DNA from: a virus
Direction: 5' to 3' (one strand)
Length of the DNA stretch: 34,225 bases
IMG/VR virus record: IMGVR_UViG_3300042564_001227
Location: 1-34,225 of that record
The notes under the pieces: generated by a model
Databases searched by the model: none
What the model was told of the DNA's origin: nothing
What the model saw: the letters and a program-made list of their open reading frames with translations, nothing else
Translations under genes and position numbers: made by a program
Part shown: positions 6,971 to 15,258 of the stretch, piece after piece
Layout: every line of letters starts with the position of its first letter
Numbering within the stretch: position 1 is the stretch's first letter

Positions 6971-8149
6971 TTACTTCAATAGCTCTTTTAGAACAGGCAT
7001 CCAGTTCTCTTGCCAAACCTTTTCATGGTCATAGGCTTGAGCAAACTCCACAGCCTTAGCCGACTTGCCCTTCCCTCTTGCGTAGGCTTGTTCCAAAGCT
7101 TCTACTATTTCTGGAACCGAAGGCACATGCCAGAAAGAGTGCTGTGCAGGATCGTAGAGTGGCTGACCTGAGATTACCCAGCCATCTCCGACTAGCTCTG
7201 GACTAGCGGCAAAGTTGCTGACAATAACAGGAACACCACAAGCCTGAGCCTCGACTGTTGGAATACCAAAGCCCTCACCATAACTGGTAGCAAGCATTAC
7301 ATCCCAAGACGAGTAGATACCGGCTAGGGTTTCTTGCGACATGCCATAGCGGTAAGCCAATGGGTCGGGGAAGGTTAGGTTATCTGTCGGGATACCGAGT
7401 AGCTGAGCAAGAGCAATCAAGTTCCAACCATGCTGAGAGCTTGCGTCTGCGTGGACATACAACATAGCGTCTGGGTGCTTGCGAGCAAATAAAGCAAAAG
7501 CCATGAAGTTTTCTGAGTAAGCCTTGCGGTGCAAGATGCCTGATGACTTGTTAGCAGCGTTCATACCGACAATAAAGCGACCATCCTCAAAGCCCATAAA
7601 CTCGGCGATTGGCTGACCCTTGATGTTGTCAGTTTGACTGAATACTTTGGTGTCAATGCTGTGAGGTATGTAGTGACCCTTGACCCCTACATTCTCAATC
7701 TGAGATAGACCGAACTTGCTCATAGCTAAAGGTGTGACATTTTCTTTTTGTAGCCATTTTAGAACTCCTGGTGGAACAGGGTTGTGGTCAATAGGTGTCC
7801 AACTTGCAATAGGGATTGAATCAAAAGCTTTAGCGTTTAGTACCCAGACATCGTAAAGAGTAATTAGCAAGTCAGGCTGGTCAGGGTTTAGGGCTTTCCA
7901 ATGCTTGTGGTGGGCTGGCGTTACATCGTTTGAATAAGCTTCGTTGCCTCTTGCGTAAACAGGTATCTCACCGAATCCTGTGTCGTAGGTTGTGTTGACA
8001 CCTTCGTTGCCGTAATTAGAAAGCGAAGCAACATCGGCTCCGTCACGCTTGAGCAACTTTACAAGCGCCTCGGTTGCCTGTCCGTATCCTGTCGGTTGTC
8101 CAGGTGAGTTGGAAAAGACTGAAACTGTCCCTTTTATCTTTTTAGTCAT
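6971..8149 (-). CDS. GT4-type glycosyltransferase (glycosyl transferase group 1)
   Basis: A 392-residue GT-B fold enzyme. The N-terminal domain begins TVSVFSNSPGQPTGYGQATEALVKLL (a Gly-rich first loop with GYG), and the middle has FIVGMNAANKSSGILHRK. The C-terminal nucleotide-sugar site is SYGEGFGIPTVEAQACGVPV (about 289-308) with the E(x7)E pattern, followed by IVSNFAASPELV. This resembles mannosyl- or glucosyltransferases of LPS and glycoprotein synthesis. It is the first gene of the cassette, directly downstream of the terminator that follows the capsid gene. No signal peptide or membrane span was seen, so it acts in the cytoplasm. It probably modifies virion proteins, as known in some actinophages. 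Confidence 0.87.
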   Translation of the reverse strand: MTKKIKGTVSVFSNSPGQPTGYGQATEALVKLLKRDGADVASLSNYGNEGVNTTYDTGFGEIPVYARGNEAYSNDVTPAHHKHWKALNPDQPDLLITLYDVWVLNAKAFDSIPIASWTPIDHNPVPPGVLKWLQKENVTPLAMSKFGLSQIENVGVKGHYIPHSIDTKVFSQTDNIKGQPIAEFMGFEDGRFIVGMNAANKSSGILHRKAYSENFMAFALFARKHPDAMLYVHADASSQHGWNLIALAQLLGIPTDNLTFPDPLAYRYGMSQETLAGIYSSWDVMLATSYGEGFGIPTVEAQACGVPVIVSNFAASPELVGDGWVISGQPLYDPAQHSFWHVPSVPEIVEALEQAYARGKGKSAKAVEFAQAYDHEKVWQENWMPVLKELLK

Positions 8150-8181
8150 GTAGGTTCTTTCTCTCGTCTGATAAGGATAGC

Positions 8182-8224
8182 AAAAAGATAGACCCCAAGC
8201 GAACCTACACGCTTGGGGTCTATC
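8182..8224 (-). terminator. Strong terminator downstream of the major capsid gene
   Basis: A perfect 15-bp stem (8187-8201 with 8210-8224, arms GATAGACCCCAAGCG/CGCTTGGGGTCTATC) with an 8-base loop. On the minus strand it is followed by TTTTTG (8186-8182). It lies 19 bases beyond the capsid stop and before the glycosyltransferase cassette, so the cassette should be expressed less than the capsid. Confidence 0.93.
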
Positions 8225-8242
8225 AGCTTTTGTGCTAAGGGC

Positions 8243-9394
8243 TTAGCTTGCGCCACCCTTGAAGTACCCGATGTGGGTAGCGTGAGTTAATCCACCGTCA
8301 AGACGGATTAGGCCTCGGTAGGTAACTGTGTCGGTGTTGAACGCGAAGTCAGCTGACTGGTCAACGCGGATTCCACCTGCAACTCTTACCTTAAACGATG
8401 GCTGGTGTCCGAAGAGCACGCTCTTGGTTCCGGTGCCCACTGACGCAATCGCGGGGTTTTCATATACTGGGTAGCCAAGCAAGGTTGCTGGCTGACCTGG
8501 TACTGCTGAGTTAGTCCAGATGTAGTTACCTGCACCATCCTTTAGCTTGCGAGCTGCTGCGATACCTGACTTGCTCATCTGGAAGCCTAGACCTGGAAGT
8601 ACGCGAGCGCCATCGGCGATTCCGTAAACAAGGTCAATTAGGTTCTCGTATGAAGCAGCGCCACCTACACCAGTTCCACCAGTTACAACAGAACCTGCTG
8701 CGGTTGATAGCTTGCTGGTTAGTACATCGTTAGCCTTTAGACCCAAAGAGGTTCCTAGTTGCTGTGCGATGTAGCTGGTGATGTTGAATCCTGCGTCAGA
8801 TACTAGCTCTGAAGCAACCTGCACCAAAGCGCCGTACTTCTCAGCACCAAGAGTGATGGATGAGAATGTTGGGTTGCTTTCGGAGATGGTTCCTGCTGCT
8901 GCTACTGAACCAGAGGTTGAAGTAGCTGTAACAGTTGGGATTACTAGGTTCTCGCCAGAAGTGGTGTTGAAGATCTCAGAAACAGTTAGCATTGGGCCAA
9001 CTAGCTGAGCAATCTCGAATACCTGGTCGTAGAAGCTCTGTCCGACTGTGTTAGCGGATGGAACTAGAGTACGAACTTCACGAGCGAAGTCGTATCCACG
9101 CATTTCACCCATAGCGATTGCGCGAAGGATGTCAGCGTCAGAGTTTTTTGCCTCTGGAGCTGATGGAACGAATGAAGCTGCTGCCTCAGATGCGCGAGCT
9201 TCGCGATCTGCTAGCTTGCGAGCGGTTTCGATTGTTGCATCGGCCTGGTCAATGTCAGCCTCGATACGAGCAATCTTTTGGTTTTCTTCAGCGGATAGTC
9301 CACGCTTCTCAGCCTCAGCAAAGTCAAGAACTTCTCTTGCCTGTGCGATGAGGTTGTTGCGGGCATCCATCTGAGTCTTAATGAAATCAGACAT
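8243..9394 (-). CDS. Major capsid protein (HK97 fold)
   Basis: A 383-residue protein. ATG 9394 is chosen because AGGAGAATC sits directly before it. A longer frame to 9469 would include the repeated leader element. Residues 1 to about 75 are a charged coiled coil (delta domain/scaffold; KTQMDARNNLIAQAREVLDF...), probably removed by the protease. The rest is a typical HK97-like capsid: GQSFYDQVFEI, FNTTSGENLVIPTVTATSTSG, ISESNPTFSSITLGAEKYGALVQVASELVSDAGFNI, then RKLKDGAGNYIW and PATLLGYPVYENPAIASVGTG. It forms the icosahedral shell. The gene is bounded by terminators on both sides. Confidence 0.95.
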   Translation of the reverse strand: MSDFIKTQMDARNNLIAQAREVLDFAEAEKRGLSAEENQKIARIEADIDQADATIETARKLADREARASEAAASFVPSAPEAKNSDADILRAIAMGEMRGYDFAREVRTLVPSANTVGQSFYDQVFEIAQLVGPMLTVSEIFNTTSGENLVIPTVTATSTSGSVAAAGTISESNPTFSSITLGAEKYGALVQVASELVSDAGFNITSYIAQQLGTSLGLKANDVLTSKLSTAAGSVVTGGTGVGGAASYENLIDLVYGIADGARVLPGLGFQMSKSGIAAARKLKDGAGNYIWTNSAVPGQPATLLGYPVYENPAIASVGTGTKSVLFGHQPSFKVRVAGGIRVDQSADFAFNTDTVTYRGLIRLDGGLTHATHIGYFKGGAS

Positions 9395-9427
9395 GATTCT
9401 CCTATAAATGGTTTGTAATGGATTTCT

Positions 9428-9470
9428 GCGGTGCTGACACTCAACAGGTACAGCGGTGCTTACACTCAAC
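9428..9470 (-). repeat. Two 18-bp direct repeats in the capsid leader
   Basis: GCGGTGCT(G/T)ACACTCAAC occurs at 9428-9445 and 9453-9470 with one mismatch and a 25-bp period. The pair lies between the upstream terminator and the capsid ribosome site, where the capsid promoter should be. They may be activator or operator sites. I could not assign convincing -35/-10 hexamers. Confidence 0.6.
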
Positions 9471-9494
9471 TGTTATGTACAAGTTTATAGACAG

Positions 9495-9532
9495 AAAAAA
9501 ACCCCAGCTCAGGAAAGGGGGCCGAGCTGGGG
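9495..9532 (-). terminator. Terminator upstream of the capsid unit
   Basis: On the minus strand, arms CCCCAGCTC and GAGCTGGGG (9502-9510 with 9524-9532) form a 9-bp stem, extendable by two G-C pairs, followed by seven T (9501-9495). It lies 11 bases after the stop of the small gene 9544-9720. It ends the protease-containing transcript and implies a separate promoter for the capsid. Confidence 0.88.
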
Positions 9533-9543
9533 CTAAAGAAACT

Positions 9544-9720
9544 CTATCGGGTTTCTTTGGTGTCAATAACCCTTGCTTCTTTGGCTGGGCTATATGAGTT
9601 CTTGTTGTCTAGCTCCCATACTGCGTTAGCTATGTCATCCGCCATGTCAGCAATTACACCGATTGAAGGGTTGCCGGCAGCCTTTAGGATTGCGTTTTTG
9701 ATTTCATCTTTAGTAGCCAT
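9544..9720 (-). CDS. Small conserved phage protein next to the capsid
   Basis: A 58-residue acidic protein (MATKDEIKNAILKAAGNP..., ending EARVIDTKETR) with a ribosome site AAAAGGAT before ATG 9720. It has an N-terminal helix, a GVIADMADDIANAVWEL helix, then a flexible charged tail. Small proteins of this type, with a C-terminal ...ETR, sit beside capsid genes in many actinophages as far as I recall, with no assigned function. A head-assembly accessory is possible. It starts 2 nt after the protease stop and ends before a strong terminator. Confidence 0.75.
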   Translation of the reverse strand: MATKDEIKNAILKAAGNPSIGVIADMADDIANAVWELDNKNSYSPAKEARVIDTKETR

Positions 9721-9722
9721 GT

Positions 9723-11270
9723 TTATATCCTTTTGAGTAGAAGGTCGAACTGCTTTTTCTTTAGGTCTAGTAGATCAAGGCCGTTGTCAATTACCTCTGC
9801 AACCTCTGGCTGAGCCTTTAGCTTGTTGACTACCTCGGTAATCAAGTTAGCGTTAGCCTCGTCAAGTTCCTCGCCTGACTCTAGCTTTAGTAGGGCATCG
9901 GCTAGTTGGTCAGGGTTGATTGTCGGCTGTGACCGAACTGTTGCTGTTGTTTCTGCGTAGGCGGGAAAGCTCACTACCGAAACTTCAAAAAGTCTTACTG
10001 ATTCCAAGGTTCTTGTCTGCCCATCTCTTGACCACGAGTCTTTGATGACATTGAAGCCAAAAGACATTGAATCTATAACCTTAGTGCGTAAAAGCTCGGC
10101 TATGTCCCTTCCTCTAGTGGTGTTGGGAAGTTTGGCAGTAACTTTTAGTCCACGCTCATCTTCAATAAGTTGCATAGTGCCACCTCTTAGAGATGCTAGA
10201 GGCTCACCCGAATCGTGGTTCCAAAGTAGCTTTACCTCGTTGCGAGATTGTAGGGAACGCTTGAAAGCACCAGGGGCAACATACTCAATAAATCCGCCTA
10301 AGTCCTCGGATGCTGAATTGAACACAGAAGCGTAGCCAGTAAAGGTCATGCCGTCACCCTCAGCCCTGACCTCAAAGTCAACGCTGTTGGTTCTTACCTC
10401 TGGCTCTTTAGAGTCGGGCTGAACGCCGTCAATCTTTAGTGCGATTGCTCTAGCAACCGATAGCCACTTGTCTTTGTTATCCATGCTGTTAGTTTCCTCT
10501 GCTCTGATTCTAGCAACTACCGAATCAGCGTAGTCTTGGGTTCTTTGTGCTGCTCGCTTGCTTGGCCCTGATCCCCAAAGTAAGTGAGCTACTACACCTG
10601 CCGATGGGTAATTATCAGACTCAGGGTTTGCATCTGGTGAGTCAAGGTCAACTAAGTGTCGAGCAATCCAAGCGGCAATCCTTATCCACTTGTCATCGCT
10701 GACTCTACCCTCAGCCATTTCTCTTGCTTCTCTGATTGTCTTAGGTGTTACACCATCACCGGCAAGACCTTCCTCGTAATACTCAAGTCCACGCCGAGCC
10801 GCTGCTCTCATGTAAGCAGGTGCTTCTTGGTTGATTGCTCGCTCTGAAACTTCTTCCATGTCCATTGGCTCATCCTCAACCTCTGGCATGTCTTCGATTT
10901 CGACAGCAATCATCTTTGGTGTCGGTATCTTTTCTAGCTGGAATACATTTATGACCATCATCTTGTCGGTTGGCTCAAAGATGCCATCCTCGTAGTCGAA
11001 CAACCGAACAACAGCAAACTGACCTTCGACCATCTCAACCTGAGAAGCAATCTTTGGGTCAAGTGGTGACCAAGAAACAAAGTCACCTACCGCTAGAGAA
11101 CCAATGGCTGCTCTTTCGCCAACAAACTCGGTGTCCTCGTCAATACTGATGGCAACGGCTTGGTCAATGGCTGATTGCTTAGAGTCGTGGCAACCGATTA
11201 GCTCGCCATCTTCTTTTTCAACAGCCCAGTTAGGGCAGTCAGGGTTCGTTTCTGTGATGTAGTAAGGCAT
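9723..11270 (-). CDS. Prohead protease (HK97 family) with long N-terminal extension
   Basis: A 515-residue protein. The C-terminal part (about 290-450) is a serine prohead protease: FTGYASVFNS, PGAFKRSL, LLWNHDSGEPLASL with catalytic His near 352, and KVIDSMSFGFNV with catalytic Ser near 401-403. It cleaves the capsid delta domain and itself during head maturation. Residues 1-260 are an extra region: an opening YYITETNPDCPNW, a beta-barrel-like stretch (SLAVGDFVSW...QFAVVRLFDY), and helices with EEVSERAINQEAPAYMRAAARRGL. I recall this extension in other actinophages, without known function. An in-frame ATG at 10484 behind GAGGAAA could start a 253-residue protease of usual size. Its stop is 2 nt from the next gene. 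Confidence 0.88.
   Translation of the reverse strand: MPYYITETNPDCPNWAVEKEDGELIGCHDSKQSAIDQAVAISIDEDTEFVGERAAIGSLAVGDFVSWSPLDPKIASQVEMVEGQFAVVRLFDYEDGIFEPTDKMMVINVFQLEKIPTPKMIAVEIEDMPEVEDEPMDMEEVSERAINQEAPAYMRAAARRGLEYYEEGLAGDGVTPKTIREAREMAEGRVSDDKWIRIAAWIARHLVDLDSPDANPESDNYPSAGVVAHLLWGSGPSKRAAQRTQDYADSVVARIRAEETNSMDNKDKWLSVARAIALKIDGVQPDSKEPEVRTNSVDFEVRAEGDGMTFTGYASVFNSASEDLGGFIEYVAPGAFKRSLQSRNEVKLLWNHDSGEPLASLRGGTMQLIEDERGLKVTAKLPNTTRGRDIAELLRTKVIDSMSFGFNVIKDSWSRDGQTRTLESVRLFEVSVVSFPAYAETTATVRSQPTINPDQLADALLKLESGEELDEANANLITEVVNKLKAQPEVAEVIDNGLDLLDLKKKQFDLLLKRI
10482..10500 (-). promoter_or_regulatory. Candidate internal ribosome site and start in the protease gene
   Basis: On the minus strand AGAGGAAA lies about 9-11 nt before an in-frame ATG (10484), encoding MDNKDKWLSV. 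Starting here gives a 253-residue protein equal in size to ordinary HK97-type proteases. It would separate the protease from the N-terminal extension, as nested scaffold/protease genes do elsewhere. The evidence is the motif and the product length only. Confidence 0.45.
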
Positions 11271-11530
11271 TAGACCTGCTTCAAGAATCCGAGTTTGAGG
11301 TTTGCTTTGTCTGCGACTGCGTAAAGCTCTGTCATTGGTGACATGTCAAGTTGTAAGGTTTCTAGCTTTAGTAACTGCATCCCAGTAGCAATAGTTACAT
11401 TAGGGCCACCGATGTAGATGCCGTCATCGTTATTCATGTTGTGAATCGTCAACCTAAAGTCTGAGGTGCTTGTTCCGTCAACAAGGGTTGCGGCTGTACC
11501 GACAGTTACTTGACCTGAAGTGATGGGCAT
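11270..11530 (-). CDS. Small beta-rich structural protein, function unknown
   Basis: An 86-residue protein (MPITSGQVTVGTAATLVDGTSTSDFRLTIHNM..., ending NLKLGFLKQV). Its composition and spacing suggest an all-beta fold with DGIYIGGPNVTIATGMQL. Proteins with the pattern 'gtatlv....s...l.i.N....iyiGg..vt..tG..l' occur near phage portal and capsid genes and may be head decoration or fibre-like modules. It lies between the portal (ends 11533) and the protease (start overlaps at 11270). I infer a virion component and do not recognise the exact family. Confidence 0.7.
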   Translation of the reverse strand: MPITSGQVTVGTAATLVDGTSTSDFRLTIHNMNNDDGIYIGGPNVTIATGMQLLKLETLQLDMSPMTELYAVADKANLKLGFLKQV

Positions 11531-11532
11531 GC

Positions 11533-12870
11533 CTAGACCTCGTAAACAGCTTCTGGGTCATCTGGGTTGACCTGAGCAACACCTTGTAGCTGAACTGAAG
11601 GTAGTCCGGTGTGTGGAATTTCTGGCAAGCCAAGGGCAGCTAGGACTTCTTCAGGTGCGAAACCTGACTGAATTAGCTGAGCAACCATAGTCACGCGCTT
11701 TTCAGTTGTGATTACTTCGGTGTCTGCTAGTGCGATGTTGGCTAGTGGCACTCTGTACTGGTCACCAGCAGTAACTGGCTCCATGTCCTCTAGTCTGCGA
11801 ACATCGTTTGTTGACATAAAGCCAGCCTGAGTTGCAACCGAGTATGACCGAACTCTAGCCTCAAGGTCAGCTCTTAGTAGGTCAGCGAACTGAAACTTGA
11901 TGAAAGCATCGCCTGGCAGTAAGCGTGAGAAAGCTGCTTCTACCTTTTCGGCTAGTGGGCGTAGGGTCATAGAAACAAATTGAAGGTTGTTTTGCTCTAC
12001 CGAAGCGTAGCTTGCAGTTCCTGGTACACCTAGAAGGTGAAGTGGCACATTGAAAGCTCTTGCGATTTCTTCTACTGCAAACTTGCGTGACTCTAGTGCT
12101 TGGCTTCTTTCGGGATCTGTTTGAGTAGAAACAAACTTAGCTCCACCAGATAGAACGCCTGTCTTGTGTGCGCGTCTTGTTCCGTTGCGGTGACGAGCAT
12201 CAAATCCGTCAGCTAGTTGTTTTGCTTGCTCAGAAGTCAAGTTACCAGGAAACTCGATAACTCCAGCAGCCGAAGCGCCTGTACCGAAGAATCTAGCTGC
12301 GTAATCGTTTAGAGCGATGTTTAGACCGAGTGATTGTTTTAGTGTTTCTACTCGGCTCATGCCTTTTAGCTCACCAGGCAGAATCAGGTCAACAATGTGA
12401 ATGACCTCATCGCTGTTTAGCAGTCTAGGTTCGTCTTGGTATTTGTAAACCTTGCGACCAATCTTGGAACGCTCTACTTCCATCTTTTCTGGGTCTAGGT
12501 TTACTAGGTTGACAACTTGACCTTGTGCATCTCTAAATACTCTGGTGTAAGAGTTGCCATGAACCAACAAGCTTGAAAAGACCTGCTGAAAGAAAGCTGC
12601 TCTTGTGCTTAGGTCAATGTCCGGCTGGTCTAACCACATAGGTCTAGGGTTTAGAGGTCGGCGAGTAGAACCGAGCCTTAGATACGCCCCACATGGCAAA
12701 GTCGAGATCGTGTCAGAAATCAAACTGACTGCGGAGAAAAAGGCAACAATCTCAAACGACTTTTTGGTTGTTACATTTACTCCAGCTTCGGACTGTAAGC
12801 CCCAAGGCTCACCAGCACCCCAAACAGTCTGAAAGCTGACTGCTCTTTGCTCGAAAAGATTACCTAGCAT
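11533..12870 (-). CDS. Portal protein
   Basis: A 445-residue HK97-type portal, the dodecameric ring through which DNA enters and leaves the head. Recognisable parts: VNVTTKKSFEIVAFFSAVSLISDTIS near the N-terminus, LLVHGNSYTRVFRD, YKYQDEPRLLNSDEVIHI, LKQSLGLNIALNDYAARFFGTGASAAGVIE, and FAVEEIARAFNVPLHLLGVPGTASYASVEQ followed by FVSMTLRPLAEKVEAAF. Gene order (terminase, small membrane gene, portal, protease, capsid) is canonical. ATG 12870 overlaps the stop of the preceding small membrane gene as TAATG. Confidence 0.95.
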   Translation of the reverse strand: MLGNLFEQRAVSFQTVWGAGEPWGLQSEAGVNVTTKKSFEIVAFFSAVSLISDTISTLPCGAYLRLGSTRRPLNPRPMWLDQPDIDLSTRAAFFQQVFSSLLVHGNSYTRVFRDAQGQVVNLVNLDPEKMEVERSKIGRKVYKYQDEPRLLNSDEVIHIVDLILPGELKGMSRVETLKQSLGLNIALNDYAARFFGTGASAAGVIEFPGNLTSEQAKQLADGFDARHRNGTRRAHKTGVLSGGAKFVSTQTDPERSQALESRKFAVEEIARAFNVPLHLLGVPGTASYASVEQNNLQFVSMTLRPLAEKVEAAFSRLLPGDAFIKFQFADLLRADLEARVRSYSVATQAGFMSTNDVRRLEDMEPVTAGDQYRVPLANIALADTEVITTEKRVTMVAQLIQSGFAPEEVLAALGLPEIPHTGLPSVQLQGVAQVNPDDPEAVYEV

Positions 12871-13007
12871 TATTTACCTCGTTCAATGGCGATACCGAAT
12901 ACTAGAGCGCCAGCTCCAAGTAGAATTAGACCTAATGGTGGGTAGATAAAGGCTGCACCGATTGAAATAACCAAAATGCCTGATGCCTGAAGTATTGTCG
13001 CTGTCAT
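12870..13007 (-). CDS. Small membrane protein between terminase and portal
   Basis: A 45-residue protein (MTATILQASGILVISI...AIERGK). It is almost entirely hydrophobic, with two spans separated by YPP: about 5-21 and 25-42. It starts 7 nt after the terminase stop, with AGGTTGG ahead of the ATG, and shares TAATG with the portal start. Tiny two-span proteins occur between terminase and portal in several actinophages, but I know no function. Membrane tethering during head assembly is speculation. Coding potential is supported by the tight overlaps and the coherent membrane profile. Confidence 0.72.
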   Translation of the reverse strand: MTATILQASGILVISIGAAFIYPPLGLILLGAGALVFGIAIERGK

Positions 13008-13014
13008 TACCAAC

Positions 13015-14550
13015 CTAATTGAAAAATTGCGGTGTTAGTTCATCCTCTAGTTTACTGCTATTTATACACCTGTCTAAAGCGATAACAGCAGCAATAGCAG
13101 CGTCAATCTTTCTTGGGCTACTTGCGGATTCTTTTGTGATTCTTCTTCCCTGTCTGTCTGACTTTACTACTGTGTTGTCTAAATGCCTTGTAAGCACAGG
13201 GTTTCCATCGTGGGTGATGGTTTGCTCTGTTACAGCGTCATAGAAGATTTGGCAAGCCGGAACTATTCGAGCGGCCGAGTATGTGGGAAAGGCTACAACT
13301 GGAAAACCCATGTCCTCAAGCATTACCATCGTTTTTTGCCAGCGCGGGGGGTCAAAGACAAGTTCTCGGACATTGCGGTACTTGGTGCAGAACTGAATAA
13401 TGACATCTTCAACTTCTAGGGTCGGAACACGCCAGCTTGCGTCATCTTCTGAGGTCTTTTCCCAGACGGCGATTGTAAAGATGTGTGGCTTGTCGTTTTC
13501 ATCTCTTGGCAACCGAACGCCGATTACTGCTGTCGAGTCATTTGACCAAGATCCGTCAAAACCGATGATAAATTCGTCATCTTCGTTGTAATCGGACTCA
13601 ACCTCTAGTTTTTCCCATGCACCTGACGGCAACCAGCTATCTTTTGACGAAACCCATTGGTTTACCCTTTTACGGCGAAATTCTGACTCTGGAGTTCGCA
13701 AAACGGCTGATTCAAAGTCTGACCGAGCGCAGATGTCATCAAAGCCAGGGTTAGACAGTTCCCAAGTCTTAGGGTCATCGTGTGCCATCTCTGAAGGTGC
13801 TTCCCACCAAGCCATAAAGAAAGTTGGGTCATTTATTTCACCTCTGGCAACCTTTTGACCATACTGATACATTGCGTAAGCGATTGAATCCCCGCCTGTG
13901 CTGTCAGACTTTACGCCAGCAGTTGTAATGGCAATCATTGTGGCGATGTTACCTCTAGCACCTTGAGCAAGTTGCATAACATCCCATAGCTCACGATTAG
14001 GCTGTGCATGAGCCTCATCGAAAATCGTCATAGTTGGTGACAGACCTTCCTTGCTAAAGGCTTCGGCTGACAACACTCGATAGACCGAACCGGTGCTTGG
14101 CACCTCGATAGCATCTCGGTAAAGTTTGCAGATTTCTGATAATTCGCTTGCTTCTATTAGTTTTTTGGTGTCACCGAATACTAAACGAGCCTGATCCTTG
14201 TCAGCGGCACAAGAATAGACTTCAGCACCCCGAATACCTGAGCCAACAAGCCCATAAGCAGCAACAACCGACATTAGCGAGCTTTTTCCGTTTTTGCGCG
14301 GAACGCCTACATAAGAAACTCGGTTTTTTAGTCCTTTGTCATCGTGAGCGAACAAATAGCGTAAAAGTTCCTTTTGCCAGGGTCGTAAGTCCATAGGAGA
14401 GCCAGCTTTACCTGCAACCGAGTCTTTTGTAATGATTCCGAAGGCTTCGGCAAAGTCAATGACATCTTCACCCTCTCCGTTGGCTAATTCTGCCTCAGAA
14501 ATAGGTGTCAGCCAAAGCGGGGGCCAGTTACTGACCTTTTTCAAGCTCAC
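13015..14550 (-). CDS. Terminase large subunit
   Basis: The packaging ATPase and nuclease. I take GTG 14550, preceded by AGAAGG at good spacing, giving 511 residues. A start at 14580 would add ten residues within the small-subunit gene. Motifs, numbered from 14580: Walker A VGVPRKNGKSS (about 91-101), Walker B TIFDEAHA (about 185-192), an ITTAG coupling motif, and an RNase H-like nuclease with FDGSWSNDSTAV, VFDPPRWQKTM and SPRKIDAAIA. It resembles the HK97/phi-C31-type Terminase_1 family of siphoviruses with cohesive or headful ends. It overlaps the small subunit by 23 nt. Confidence 0.95.
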   Translation of the reverse strand: MSLKKVSNWPPLWLTPISEAELANGEGEDVIDFAEAFGIITKDSVAGKAGSPMDLRPWQKELLRYLFAHDDKGLKNRVSYVGVPRKNGKSSLMSVVAAYGLVGSGIRGAEVYSCAADKDQARLVFGDTKKLIEASELSEICKLYRDAIEVPSTGSVYRVLSAEAFSKEGLSPTMTIFDEAHAQPNRELWDVMQLAQGARGNIATMIAITTAGVKSDSTGGDSIAYAMYQYGQKVARGEINDPTFFMAWWEAPSEMAHDDPKTWELSNPGFDDICARSDFESAVLRTPESEFRRKRVNQWVSSKDSWLPSGAWEKLEVESDYNEDDEFIIGFDGSWSNDSTAVIGVRLPRDENDKPHIFTIAVWEKTSEDDASWRVPTLEVEDVIIQFCTKYRNVRELVFDPPRWQKTMVMLEDMGFPVVAFPTYSAARIVPACQIFYDAVTEQTITHDGNPVLTRHLDNTVVKSDRQGRRITKESASSPRKIDAAIAAVIALDRCINSSKLEDELTPQFFN

Positions 14551-14977
14551 GCTTTGTCCTTCTGGCGAATAGTTCCTCAAGCTTTGACTCTCGCTTGACT
14601 TCGGCTAAACCGAGTCTTGATCTTGCTTCTGGTGAGAAACCGAGTTTGTTCATGTTTGACGAGATTATGTTTTCAAGGTCATTGAGTTGTTTGTACAAGT
14701 GCCAGTCATAGTCGTTCTGCAAGCGTTCCATAATCTCACGCCGCCTGTCGTATTGTTCGCAAGTCATCTGGAGCAGGTGAACATCTATCGCACCAATCCA
14801 AGGCAAGCCGTATTTATAGACATCATCCCAGAGCTGTAAGCCGTCTTGACCGAGTTCTCGCACAGGCTGGCGCTCACCTTTAGGGATAGAGGCTAGTTCT
14901 CCGGCTTTAGGCAGGGTTTGATGGCCTGGGTTACCAAGCAAGCGTTTCTGCTCAAGTGGCTTTGCTGGATTCGGCAT
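14528..14977 (-). CDS. Terminase small subunit (P27-like)
   Basis: A 149-residue basic protein (MPNPAKPLEQKRLLGNPGHQTLP..., ending RRTKRELEKGQ). The Pro-rich, basic start with NPG and the central GLQLWDDVYKYGLPWIGAIDVHLLQMTCEQYDRR match the P27-type small terminase pattern 'g...W......l...gll...D...l...c....r'. The C-terminus is a charged helix that usually contacts the large subunit. It recognises the packaging site, normally just upstream of its own gene, and the long non-coding GC-rich stretch at 14978-15530 lies exactly there. GGGAG precedes ATG 14977. Confidence 0.88.
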   Translation of the reverse strand: MPNPAKPLEQKRLLGNPGHQTLPKAGELASIPKGERQPVRELGQDGLQLWDDVYKYGLPWIGAIDVHLLQMTCEQYDRRREIMERLQNDYDWHLYKQLNDLENIISSNMNKLGFSPEARSRLGLAEVKRESKLEELFARRTKRELEKGQ

Positions 14978-15258
14978 TTTTCTTTATCTCCCTTTGTTTC
15001 AAGGCTAGCAGAAAAACTTTGAACCTAGAAAAAGTACGCAAAGGTGCGAGCGGGGTGTCGGTGGGTTCGGCGTGTCAAAGATTTGGGCCACTCCGGGGGT
15101 CTGCCTAGGGGGCATGGCTAACGGCTATCTATTGCGGGCGTGTATGGCGTGTATGGGGGCGTTCCCTAAGTCCCCCTAGTGTTTTGCTTCTTTGATTAGT
15201 TAACGCTTCTATGAGCTTTGCAAGGCGTTAGGCAGGGCAGGGCGCTAGGGCGTGCCTA

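Noticed and set aside
15113-15179. 21-codon plus-strand frame in the GC-rich stretch
   Set aside because: No ribosome site, no membrane or domain signal, and it is shorter than expected by chance in such sequence.
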